Shown here one piece after another: positions 1 to 5,876 of a stretch of 11,457 nucleotides of DNA. Position 1 is the stretch's first letter, and the number at the start of each line of letters is the position of its first letter. Location: the NCBI GenBank assembly GCA_026990045.1, contig JALSIK010000350.1, positions 1 to 11,457 of the forward strand, in the 5' to 3' direction. The notes below the pieces were generated by a model, which searched no databases, was not told the origin of the DNA, and was given only the letters and a program-made list of their open reading frames with translations. The position numbers and the translations under genes were made by a program. This DNA is from Chromatiales bacterium. Its GTDB lineage: Bacteria; Pseudomonadota; Gammaproteobacteria; CAMYNG01.

Positions 1-64
1 CCGCCGTGACGAACCTGGTGACCAAGAGGAGAACCGCGGCACACGCCGAGACACGGATGATCAT
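1..64 (-). CDS. Probable exported protein, N-terminus only (runs off the left edge)
   Basis: An ATG at 64-62 on the minus strand opens a frame that stays open to the window edge (21 codons). The peptide starts Met-Ile-Ile-Arg, continues with a hydrophobic core rich in Ala, Val and Leu, and ends near Val-Thr-Ala, which would suit signal peptidase I. A purine-rich AGAAGGA lies about 12 bases upstream, slightly far for a ribosome site. It follows the two citrate-synthase-like genes on the same strand after an 85-base gap, so it may be the next operon member, for example a periplasmic binding or redox protein. Nothing in the visible part identifies the family. An N-terminal membrane anchor rather than a cleaved signal is equally possible. 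Confidence 0.45.
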   Translation of the reverse strand, partial: MIIRVSACAAVLLLVTRFVTA

Positions 65-149
65 GGCGGGTTTCCGTCCTTCTGATGTGGGGGCTTCGTT
101 CCTCGGGGCCTTATCGGCAGCGGCGTGGCGTGCTTGAATCCCGGCCCGG

Positions 150-935
150 TCACCACGCCCGCGGTGGCGGACCCTCGTAATCGATACTCTCGCAGCGGAA
201 GGGGAAGAAGGCCTGCTCCGGATGCACGGCAGCGTCTACATAGCATGGCAGTATTCCGGCACCGAAAGCAAAGCTCACGTAGGCCTGATATTCGGATGGC
301 ATCAGCCCCTGGTCGGCCGCCAGGGCCGCCGCCAGGCCGGTGATGTTCATCTTCATGCGCCGGCGCTTGAGCACTCGTTCCACTTCAAACGCCAGATGCA
401 CGTGCGGGCCGTCCGCCAACCCCAGCTCACGTGCACAAGTGAGGAGTGGGGGAATACGCTCATCTACAGCAACGATGGGGCGGCCATAGCCCGGCACGTG
501 GCGTCGTACCCGCAATTCCTCCATCACCAGGACCTCGGGATCCTCGGCCTGCAAAGCCCGGCGAATGAAGGCAATTGCGCCGTAATTGGCTTGGCCCCCG
601 TAGATACGGGCCTCGGTCACCGCGGTGGCGGCCGCCGCGGCCAGGGCCGCGGTGGTGCGGGCGCTGCCCCCCAGGGCCGCCACCCGGTTGTTCCACAGCC
701 GCGGATCGGGATAGCTCACCGATAACACCCACATTTGCTCGAACAGCTTCACCTGCTCCGGCGTGAAACGCCGCCCGGTGATGCCGTAGAGCAGCAGCTC
801 CATCCACGGCAGGGGGGCCAGGTCGTGGAGCAGGTCGCGGCCGCGGAACACCACCCGCTCGCCGGCGAACCAGGCCCCCAGGTCCGTCTCCCAGCGCCCG
901 GCGGCCTCGGCCAGGGGCTGCCAGCGGGGCTTCAC
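150..935 (-). CDS. Citrate-synthase-fold protein, subunit-like copy 1 (catalytic residues replaced)
   Basis: 261 residues, close to the length of short citryl-CoA lyase-type members of the citrate synthase superfamily rather than the roughly 400 of ordinary citrate synthase. The fold is recognised from the Asp-Pro-Arg-x-Trp-Asn-Asn-Arg segment (about 77-83), the Tyr-Gly-Gly-Gln-Ala-Asn turn (112-117), Val-Pro-Gly-Tyr-Gly-Arg-Pro (147-153), and the helix beginning Asn-Ile-Thr-Gly (197-200). By eye alignment these match the three catalytic segments of citrate synthase, but the first His is Tyr112, the second His is Arg152 and the Asp is Thr199. The C-terminus carries a distinctive Pro-Phe-Arg-Cys-Glu-Ser stretch (245-250). 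The start is a GTG at 935-933, fused to the TGA of the preceding gene as GTGA, so translation is probably coupled. The frame is open further upstream, but that part lies inside the neighbouring gene and reads as low-complexity Gly/Arg/Pro. Product and substrate cannot be assigned; an ordinary citrate synthase activity looks unlikely. Confidence 0.85.
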   Translation of the reverse strand: MKPRWQPLAEAAGRWETDLGAWFAGERVVFRGRDLLHDLAPLPWMELLLYGITGRRFTPEQVKLFEQMWVLSVSYPDPRLWNNRVAALGGSARTTAALAAAAATAVTEARIYGGQANYGAIAFIRRALQAEDPEVLVMEELRVRRHVPGYGRPIVAVDERIPPLLTCARELGLADGPHVHLAFEVERVLKRRRMKMNITGLAAALAADQGLMPSEYQAYVSFAFGAGILPCYVDAAVHPEQAFFPFRCESIDYEGPPPRAW

Positions 936-1768
936 GTGGCCGCCTCCGGCCCGGCGCCGGCGGGTGTGGCCACCGGCCCGGGGTCGTCGGTGAGCACCAG
1001 GCCGTCGCGGAAGAAGGGATACTTGCGCCAGCCGTAATGGCGCTGCTCCAGGGCGTGCACCGCGGCGCCCGGCAGGCGCAGGAGCAGGAACAGCATCTCC
1101 GCCTGCTCCGGGGAAAACCCCAGGTCCACCAGCACCGCCGCCGCCGCCCCGGTCATGGCCAGGGGCGCGCCCGCCGCGGCCTCCAGCCCTGCGCGGCCAT
1201 CGCGCAGGGCCTGCGCCAGTCCCCCGGGCATCACCTCCACCACGGCATCCAGGGTCTGCCGCACCGGCACGGCGCAGTCGTCGGCGTAGGGCTCGAACCC
1301 GGGCGGGTGCTCCACCGCGGGCCAGAAATCCTCGTGCCAGTGGCGCGGCGGACGGGCCAGCGTCTCCGCCCAGCCCCGGGCGTCGGCCCCGCAGCGGGCG
1401 AACACCTCGGCGGCCAGGAACACCTCGTGCGCCCCGCCGGAGACCCCGGCCCCCACCGCCAGGGCCGCCATGAGCGCCGAGGCGCCGGTGGAGCCCCCCA
1501 CCCCGGCGTTCATGGCCGCGCGCACGGACAGATCCCGCGGGCCGGGGTTGGCCAGGGCGATGGCCAGCCGCTCCAGGGCCCGGGCTCGATGCGGCGCCGG
1601 CCGCTCGCCGCGGAACAACAGGTACAGGTACTCGCTCCAGCCGGCCTTGCGGATCACCTCGCCGTAGACATCGTAGCCGGCACAGCGGCAGACCCGGGCC
1701 TGGAACGGGTTGTCGGCCTCCGCCTCCTCGCTCCAGATGCGGCTGCGGACGGTCTCGCCCGCGGTCAC
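932..1768 (-). CDS. Citrate-synthase-fold protein, subunit-like copy 2 (catalytic residues replaced)
   Basis: 278 residues. The N-terminal part has the citrate synthase pattern Gly-Tyr-Asp (31-33) followed by Tyr-Leu-Tyr-Leu-Leu-Phe-Arg-Gly-Glu-Arg-Pro (47-57). The C-terminal part has Asp-Leu-Gly-Phe-Ser-Pro (215-220) and Arg-Leu-Pro-Gly...His-Ala-Leu-Glu-Gln (231-242), matching the family's closing helices. At the catalytic sites Ser110 precedes Gly-Gly-Ala where the first His is expected, Pro160 lies at the second His position, and Thr206-Gly207 replaces the Asp-Gly. It is clearly a different paralogue from the next gene, not a duplicated or frameshifted copy, because each has its own complete start-to-end domain. 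The start is GTG at 1768-1766, sharing GTGA with the stop of the ThDP enzyme gene; the internal first ATG would remove the N-terminal citrate synthase segment. Inferred role: partner subunit of copy 1, acting with the ThDP enzyme on acyl-CoA or carboxylate substrates. Not proven. Confidence 0.85.
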   Translation of the reverse strand: MTAGETVRSRIWSEEAEADNPFQARVCRCAGYDVYGEVIRKAGWSEYLYLLFRGERPAPHRARALERLAIALANPGPRDLSVRAAMNAGVGGSTGASALMAALAVGAGVSGGAHEVFLAAEVFARCGADARGWAETLARPPRHWHEDFWPAVEHPPGFEPYADDCAVPVRQTLDAVVEVMPGGLAQALRDGRAGLEAAAGAPLAMTGAAAAVLVDLGFSPEQAEMLFLLLRLPGAAVHALEQRHYGWRKYPFFRDGLVLTDDPGPVATPAGAGPEAAT

Positions 1769-3600
1769 CTCCCGCCCCTCGATGCCGCACCGCCCTGGAG
1801 GACCTTGAGCCGGGCGCTCATGGGCGGGATCTCGTCCGGGTCCACGCGCACGTCCAGCACCACCGGTCCGCCCGCCCGGGCCAGTCCGGCCAGGTCCAGC
1901 GCCGCCAGGTCGGCCGGCGATCTCACCACGTGGGCCCGCGCGCCCATGGCGCGGGCGGCGGCGGCAAAGTTCACCCGCGGCAGCTCGAACCCCACCTGCT
2001 CGGCCCCGTTGAGGCGCTGCCCGTGCCGGACCATGCCCAGGGCCGAGTCGTTGAGCACCACGAACAACAGGGACAGGCGTTCCTGCACCGCCACCGTGAG
2101 TTCCTGGCCCGACATGAGCAACGCACCGTCCCCGGTGATGCACACCACCGGCATGTCGGCCCGGGCCCGGGCCGCACCCACCGCGGCACCGATGGCCCAG
2201 CCCATGCTGGCCCACTCGGTGGCGGCCTGAAACAGCGGCACGTTCACCCCCCGCCGCCCGGATACCCGGCGGTCGAAGGGCAACAGGTAATGGATGGCCC
2301 AGACCATGCTGTTACCGGAATCCGCAAAAAACCGGGTGGCCGGCGGCAGCCGGCGGCTCAGCTCGTACATGAGCCGCTGGGGCTTGATGGGCACAGCGCC
2401 CGACTGCCATTTGCCTTCGTTGGCCAGGCGAAAGCGGCGGTGGCGCGGCCCGGTGTGCTCTGCCGCCAGGGCGTGGACCCCGGTCTCGTGTGCCGTGCCC
2501 AGGCAATCCTTCACCTGTTTCAGCACCGACGCGAACACGGCGGCCAGGTTGCCGTGCACGTGGAGGCGGGCCATGGGGGACTGATGCAGGTTGGCCCGGG
2601 ACTCGTCCACGTGTACCAGCCGTTCGCTGACGAGCAGGTCCGCATCCCAGCCTTCGGTGGCCCACTCTCCGAGATTGGTTCCCGCGGCCACCACGAGGTC
2701 GGCATTGTCCGCCGCCAGGGCGCGGCGGGCATCGGCGTGACCGGCGAAGCCAAACACCCCCCGGTACAGCGGATGATAAGAATTCACCAACCCCTTGGCG
2801 TGGGGCGTGGTCACCACCTCCGCCTGCAACAACACCGCCAGCTCCAGCAGGCTGCCCACCGCCTCGGCACAGCCGGCGCCCACCACGAACACCGGATGGC
2901 GTGCCTTAATCAACAACTCAATCAAAGCCTGGACTGCCTGCTGGTCCACCTGGGCCGACGAATGAACCTGACGGGAAAGGTCGAATGACGGAGCCGATAC
3001 CGGTGCGGGCGCCTTCAGAACGTCCATGGGCAGGCTGAGATGGGAAGGACCATACGGTCGCTGAAAAGCGGCCAGTATGGCCCGCGCCAGCTTGATCTCC
3101 AGTTGGGCCGGGTGACTCACCAGGGTGTTGTAGCGGGTGCAGTGGCGGAACATCCCCACGGTATCCACGCCGGTGCAGCTGCTCTCCTGCAACGCACCAC
3201 GCCCGAAATTCTCCAGGGCGGTTTGTGCCGTCAACACGAGCATGGGGACTTCGTTGGCATGGGCGCTGGCCACCCCGGTGATGAGATTGGTGGCGCCGGG
3301 CCCGGTGGTGGCGAAGCAGACGCCCAGCCGCCCCGTGGCCGCGTGGTAACCGTGGGCCATGAAGGCCGCCCCGGTCTCGTGGCGCGCCACCACCGGCCGC
3401 GGACCGCCGTGGGCCATGCCCCGGGCGACGGCATTGAGGAAGGGTTCGATGGCACCGCCGGGCACGCCCCAGACGTATTCCACGCCGAGCCGGGCCAGGT
3501 AGGCGACGAGGAGATCGGCGGTGTCCGTGACCGGAATGCTGCTGCCCGCGGTCCGGCTGCGCTCCGGCCTGAGATCGTCGGGCAGCTCGCCGGACATCAC
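1765..3600 (-). CDS. Thiamine-diphosphate-dependent enzyme, acetolactate-synthase-like
   Basis: 611 residues from the GTG at 3600, or 610 from the ATG at 3597; the two are adjacent and the ATG, with GGGGG about 7 bases upstream, is probably used. Domain order is that of the acetolactate synthase / 2-oxoacid decarboxylase superfamily. The N-terminal pyrimidine-binding domain (about 25-195) holds the cofactor-activating Glu75 in Arg-His-Glu-Thr-Gly and a Thr-Thr-Gly-Pro-Gly-Ala-Thr-Asn loop (98-105). A central domain (about 220-365) follows. The C-terminal domain (about 405-590) has the ThDP motif Gly490-Asp491-Gly492 with Asn517 as second metal ligand, then Ala-Leu-Gly-Met-Val. It lacks the usual central-domain Gly-Ala-Arg-Phe-Asp-Asp-Arg segment of true acetolactate synthase and has Gly-Thr-Asn-Leu-Gly-Glu-Trp (307-313) instead; no small regulatory subunit gene is adjacent. 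Known family reactions include decarboxylation and carboligation of 2-oxoacids and lysis of 2-hydroxyacyl-CoA. Context with two citrate-synthase-like proteins argues for a specialised pathway rather than valine/isoleucine synthesis. Confidence 0.9.
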   Translation of the reverse strand: MMSGELPDDLRPERSRTAGSSIPVTDTADLLVAYLARLGVEYVWGVPGGAIEPFLNAVARGMAHGGPRPVVARHETGAAFMAHGYHAATGRLGVCFATTGPGATNLITGVASAHANEVPMLVLTAQTALENFGRGALQESSCTGVDTVGMFRHCTRYNTLVSHPAQLEIKLARAILAAFQRPYGPSHLSLPMDVLKAPAPVSAPSFDLSRQVHSSAQVDQQAVQALIELLIKARHPVFVVGAGCAEAVGSLLELAVLLQAEVVTTPHAKGLVNSYHPLYRGVFGFAGHADARRALAADNADLVVAAGTNLGEWATEGWDADLLVSERLVHVDESRANLHQSPMARLHVHGNLAAVFASVLKQVKDCLGTAHETGVHALAAEHTGPRHRRFRLANEGKWQSGAVPIKPQRLMYELSRRLPPATRFFADSGNSMVWAIHYLLPFDRRVSGRRGVNVPLFQAATEWASMGWAIGAAVGAARARADMPVVCITGDGALLMSGQELTVAVQERLSLLFVVLNDSALGMVRHGQRLNGAEQVGFELPRVNFAAAARAMGARAHVVRSPADLAALDLAGLARAGGPVVLDVRVDPDEIPPMSARLKVLQGGAASRGGR

Positions 3601-3609
3601 GACCCCCTA

Positions 3610-3632
3610 CGGCCGCCCGCCCCGCGCGGCCG
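3610..3632 (-). promoter_or_regulatory. GC hairpin adjacent to the ribosome site of the ThDP enzyme gene
   Basis: A perfect 7-base inverted repeat, CGGCCGC (3610-3616) and GCGGCCG (3626-3632), with a 9-base loop, ends only a few bases before the GGGGG ribosome-binding stretch (about 3604-3608) of the gene starting at 3597/3600. In the mRNA such a stem could limit access to the start. Short GC palindromes are expected by chance in DNA this GC-rich, so support is weak. Confidence 0.22.
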
Positions 3633-3753
3633 GCAATCCGTGGCGGCGCTGCTCCACCCGTGCGGCGGATGTCCTTCGCTGGCGCAAGTCCTGGCTCCCA
3701 TGTCGCCGCGACATCCCGGCCGTGGCGGGAAAATCGCTTAAACCGATGCGCCA

Positions 3754-3783
3754 ACTATAGACACAGCCGCGCCGCCGGTGCAA
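3754..3783 (-). promoter_or_regulatory. Putative sigma70-type promoter of the ThDP / citrate-synthase-like operon
   Basis: Read on the minus strand, the -35 candidate is TTGCAC (3783-3778) and the -10 is TATAGT (3759-3754, five of six matches to consensus), with an 18-base spacer. It stands out as one of the few AT-rich spots in the region. The -35 overlaps an 11-base inverted repeat, CGGT-gca-ACCG (3776-3786), which could serve as an operator; this is speculation. The -35 match is only three of six. Confidence 0.42.
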
Positions 3784-3814
3784 CCGCCGCCCCGCTGCGA
3801 AAAGCGGCGCGGTT
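3782..3814 (-). terminator. Bulged hairpin after the kinase gene, possible terminator
   Basis: The stem pairs AACCGC with GCGGTT, then GCC with GGC, then GCT with AGC, with small bulges on one side and a GCGAAA loop. It starts about 20 bases beyond the kinase stop on the minus strand. There is no T-run after it, so it is not a standard intrinsic terminator; it may stop transcription with help or protect the 3' end. Its outer arm touches the -35 of the ThDP operon promoter. Confidence 0.33.
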
Positions 3815-3833
3815 CACACTCCTGGAAACAGGG

Positions 3834-5516
3834 TCAGGATGCCGCGGTATCGCCGCCGGGGTCGGCCGCGGGCTCCGGCGCGATGCGCGGCAGCCACAGG
3901 GTGAAGGTGGACCCCTCCCCTTCCACCGACTCCACCCCGATGTCCCCCCCCAGCATGACGGCGAAGCGCCGCGACAGGGCCAGCCCCAGGCCGGTGCCCT
4001 CGTACTTGCGGGCGGAGGAATCGTCCACCTGGACGAAATCCTGGAACAGGCGCCGGCGGCCTTCCTCCGACATGCCGATGCCGGTGTCCTCCACGATGAA
4101 GGCCACCCCGTCGCGATCGCCGCGCCTCTCCGCCTGGACCCGGAACGTCACCCGCCCCTCCGAGGTGAACTTGGCCGCGTTGCTCAGCAGGTTGAGCAGG
4201 GCCTGGCGGATCTTGAGCTCGTCCGAGTCCATGTCCCCGATGTCCTCGGGGCATTCGACTACGAACTCGTTGCGGTTTTTCTGCATCAGCGTCTCGCTCA
4301 TCCCCACCGTCTCCTGGACCAGCTTGGTCACGGCGAAGGTCTGCCGGTGGATCTCCATCTTGCCCGCCTCGATCTTGGACAGGTCCAGGATGTTGCTGAT
4401 GAGCGACAGCAGGTGGTGGCCGGCACCGGCGATCTTTTCCAGGTCGTCCAGCAGCTCCTCGTTGCCCGCCTCGCGGGCGTCGTCGCACAGCAGCTCGCTG
4501 TAGCCGATGATGGCATTGAGCGGGGTGCGCAGCTCGTGGCTCATGTTGGCGAGGAACCGGCTCTTGGTGCGGCTGGCCTCCAGGGCCGCGTCGCGCGCCC
4601 GGCGCAGCTCCTCGGTGCGCCGGGCCACCCGGCGCTCCAGCTCCTCGTTCTGGTTGCGCAGGGCCCGGTCCCGGGCCTCCAGGGCCTCCATCATGACGTT
4701 GAAGGCCTCCACCATTTCCCGGATCTCGCGGGGGCCCGCCTTGCGCGCGCGCAGGCCCCGGGCCCCGTCCTGGGCCTGGTGCATGGTGGCCGCCAGCTCC
4801 TGCACCGGGACCGTCATGCGGCGGGTGATGACCAGCAACAGGAGCATGAGGACCCCGGCCACCAGGATCACCACCGCGTAGTTGGTCCGCCTCAGGTCCT
4901 GGGTCATGCGATCCAGGATGCCCTTGGACACCACCACCGCCACGTAGCCCAGCAAGGCCGGTTCCACCGGCTGGGTCTCGAACGGGGAATCGGGATCGGT
5001 CGCGGGCTCGCCGTGGGCGGGCGCGACGAAGTACCACGCGGCCTCGTTCTCGCGCACCAGCCGCACCTGCCGGGGCCAGGTCCCCCGGGGCACCAGGTCC
5101 ACCTGGCCGGAGCGCAGCAGGAGGCTGCCATCGACGCGGTACAGGGCCACCCCCACCACGCCGGGGAAACCCCGCACGCTGTCCACCACCTGGCGGGCAT
5201 TCTCGGGGCTGTCGTACAGGAACGCCAGGCCGCTGTTGCGGGCCACGGTGCGGGTGAGCGTGCGGCCCTGCTCCACCAGGTTGGTGCGCACGGTCTCGCG
5301 GGTGAGGTGTGCGATGACGGTGGAGGACACCACCGCCAGCACGGCGATGGCACCGAAGACCACGGTGAGCAGCTGGGTCTGGAAACGGGTGGGCGCCAGC
5401 CGGCGCAGCCAGCGCCGGGTGACGGCCCGGAGGCGCCGCAGGGCGCGGCGCCACGCCGGCAGCCCGGGCGTGGCCAGGGCCCTCTCGGCCTCCATTTCCG
5501 GCTGGGTCTGCGCCAT
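3834..5516 (-). CDS. Membrane sensor histidine kinase with CHASE8-like periplasmic domain
   Basis: 560 residues from the ATG at 5516, chosen for the GGGAGGGG ribosome site about 6 bases upstream; the frame continues to 5603 but without a good site. Order: basic cytoplasmic N-terminus (21-45), first membrane helix (about 46-70), periplasmic sensor (about 72-205), second helix (213-231), HAMP linker (about 231-283), a coiled coil, the dimerisation/phosphoacceptor domain with His327 in Met-Ser-His-Glu-Leu-Arg-Thr-Pro, and the ATPase domain with N-box Asn446, Asp-Thr-Gly-Ile-Gly (477-481) and Gly-Thr-Gly-Leu-Gly (507-511). All catalytic boxes are intact. The sensor segment Phe-Leu-Tyr-Asp-Ser-Pro-Glu-Asn-Ala-Arg, followed by Val-Ala-Leu-Tyr-Arg-Val-Asp-Gly, resembles CHASE8 domains; its ligand is unknown. 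It ends with a short Pro/Ala tail and has no receiver domain. No response regulator is encoded in the window, so it is an orphan here. It lies 233 bases before the ThDP operon on the same strand, but I see no proof that it controls that operon. Confidence 0.93.
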   Translation of the reverse strand: MAQTQPEMEAERALATPGLPAWRRALRRLRAVTRRWLRRLAPTRFQTQLLTVVFGAIAVLAVVSSTVIAHLTRETVRTNLVEQGRTLTRTVARNSGLAFLYDSPENARQVVDSVRGFPGVVGVALYRVDGSLLLRSGQVDLVPRGTWPRQVRLVRENEAAWYFVAPAHGEPATDPDSPFETQPVEPALLGYVAVVVSKGILDRMTQDLRRTNYAVVILVAGVLMLLLLVITRRMTVPVQELAATMHQAQDGARGLRARKAGPREIREMVEAFNVMMEALEARDRALRNQNEELERRVARRTEELRRARDAALEASRTKSRFLANMSHELRTPLNAIIGYSELLCDDAREAGNEELLDDLEKIAGAGHHLLSLISNILDLSKIEAGKMEIHRQTFAVTKLVQETVGMSETLMQKNRNEFVVECPEDIGDMDSDELKIRQALLNLLSNAAKFTSEGRVTFRVQAERRGDRDGVAFIVEDTGIGMSEEGRRRLFQDFVQVDDSSARKYEGTGLGLALSRRFAVMLGGDIGVESVEGEGSTFTLWLPRIAPEPAADPGGDTAAS

Positions 5517-5612
5517 GCACGCCCCTCCCCGTTGCACCGCGCCACCGGCCCGCGCCGGCGGCACCCCGGCCTGTTGTCCGGCCCCCTTCCATATCGGTTC
5601 CAAGGCCGGCGG

Positions 5613-5789
5613 GTTTAGCAGGCTGTTCTCAACAGGATGTTGAAAAAGGGCGTCCTGGCCTTTTTCAACGCGCCGAACCCGGCGCAGGTCCGGGTTCGGC
5701 TACGCCGAATCAAGCGTTTACACGCATGATTCGCGGGCGGGGCATCCCTGCCCCGCCATATCAGGCTGTTTTTCAACAGCCTGTTAAAC
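5613..5789. repeat. MITE-like intergenic repeat: chain of hairpins with inverted ends
   Basis: The ends are 15-base inverted repeats matching at 14 positions: GTTTAGCAGGCTGTT at 5613-5627, and the complement of 5775-5789 (GTTTAACAGGCTGTT). Between them lie consecutive hairpins: 5623-5635 (5 base pairs); 5639-5649 with 5659-5669 (11, perfect); 5672-5682 with 5690-5700 (11, perfect); 5706-5733 (7 plus 4 around an A-A mismatch, loop ttac); 5736-5744 with 5749-5757 (9, perfect); and 5762-5770 with 5775-5783 (9, perfect). The gaps between hairpins are 2 to 5 bases. A further outer pair, ATATCAG (5758-5764) and CTGATAT (5797-5803), could fold over the last one. No transposase frame is inside and no clear target duplication flanks it. 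It resembles small non-autonomous mobile repeats or REP/BIME-type elements; a structured RNA is the alternative. Confidence 0.6.
5639..5669. terminator. A-tract/T-tract hairpin, possible bidirectional terminator
   Basis: The arms GTTGAAAAAGG and CCTTTTTCAAC pair perfectly around a 9-base loop (5650-5658). The runs of five A and five T on opposite arms give a T-rich 3' arm on either strand, as in bidirectional terminators, but the GC core is only two pairs, so efficiency is doubtful. It lies between ampE and the kinase gene, where a terminator would be useful. Confidence 0.3.
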
Positions 5790-5804
5790 AGCCCGGCTGA
5801 TATT

Positions 5805-5834
5805 GGCCCGTTTTCGCGCAGGGGAAAACCGGCC
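5805..5834 (-). terminator. Hairpin downstream of ampE, possible terminator
   Basis: GGCC-c-GTTTTC (5805-5815) pairs with GAAAAC-c-GGCC (5824-5834) apart from one C-C mismatch, with an 8-base loop. It sits about 40 bases after the ampE stop and outside the inverted-end element. The T-run is inside the stem rather than after it, so intrinsic termination is uncertain. Confidence 0.3.
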
Positions 5835-5876
5835 CGCCGGCGGCGGAAGGCGCCGGCGGCGGCCGCACCCCGGCCG

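Larger units (their letters stand above)
3601..3833. other. Intergenic leader and promoter region of the ThDP operon
   Basis: This 233-base gap separates the kinase stop from the ThDP enzyme start, both on the minus strand. It holds a likely promoter (3754-3783), a bulged hairpin just after the kinase gene (3782-3814), and a GC hairpin beside the ribosome site (3610-3632). A start at the promoter would give a leader of about 150 bases. I see no convincing leader peptide; the open frames here do not have ribosome sites or recognisable composition. Confidence 0.5.
5517..5876. other. 360-base intergenic region filled with hairpins
   Basis: Between ampE and the kinase gene there is no credible coding frame. 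From 5613 to 5834 the DNA is almost entirely inverted repeats (listed separately). The part from 5517 to 5612, nearest the kinase, must hold the kinase ribosome site and perhaps its promoter; I found no convincing -35/-10 pair. The part from 5835 to 5876 is a GC-rich run with an 11-base direct repeat, GCCGGCGGCGG, at 5836-5846 and 5852-5862. Local composition between 5613 and 5830 is visibly more AT-rich than the flanking genes. Confidence 0.6.

Noticed and set aside
122..159. GGCGTGG/CCACGCC inverted repeat spanning the stop at 150 as a terminator
   Set aside because: Seven pairs with a 24-base loop and no T-run; likely chance.
150..1768. One citrate synthase gene split by a frameshift
   Set aside because: Each of the two frames contains its own N-terminal, middle and C-terminal citrate-synthase segments, so they are two whole paralogues and not two halves.
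150..1790. A 546-residue fused reading of the citrate-synthase-like gene
   Set aside because: Only the last 261 residues have family motifs; the upstream part is an alternative frame of the neighbouring gene, and the GTGA overlap at 932-935 explains the true start.
1765..3600. Housekeeping acetolactate synthase large subunit (ilvB/ilvI)
   Set aside because: There is no small-subunit gene next to it, the central-domain signature differs, and it is coupled to citrate-synthase-like genes.
3776..3786. Shared CGGTGCAA motif at 3776-3783 and 9717-9724 as a common regulator site
   Set aside because: Only eight bases are shared between two sites; too short and too GC-biased to support a regulon.
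3660..5618. 652-codon open frame on the plus strand opposite the kinase gene
   Set aside because: Its translation is His/Gly/Gln/Leu-rich with no recognisable domain and it mirrors the kinase gene codon structure; long antisense open frames are expected in DNA this GC-rich.
5613..5834. CRISPR array or tRNA-like structures in the hairpin-rich region
   Set aside because: The units are inverted rather than regularly spaced direct repeats, the stems differ in sequence, and no cloverleaf with conserved tRNA positions is present.
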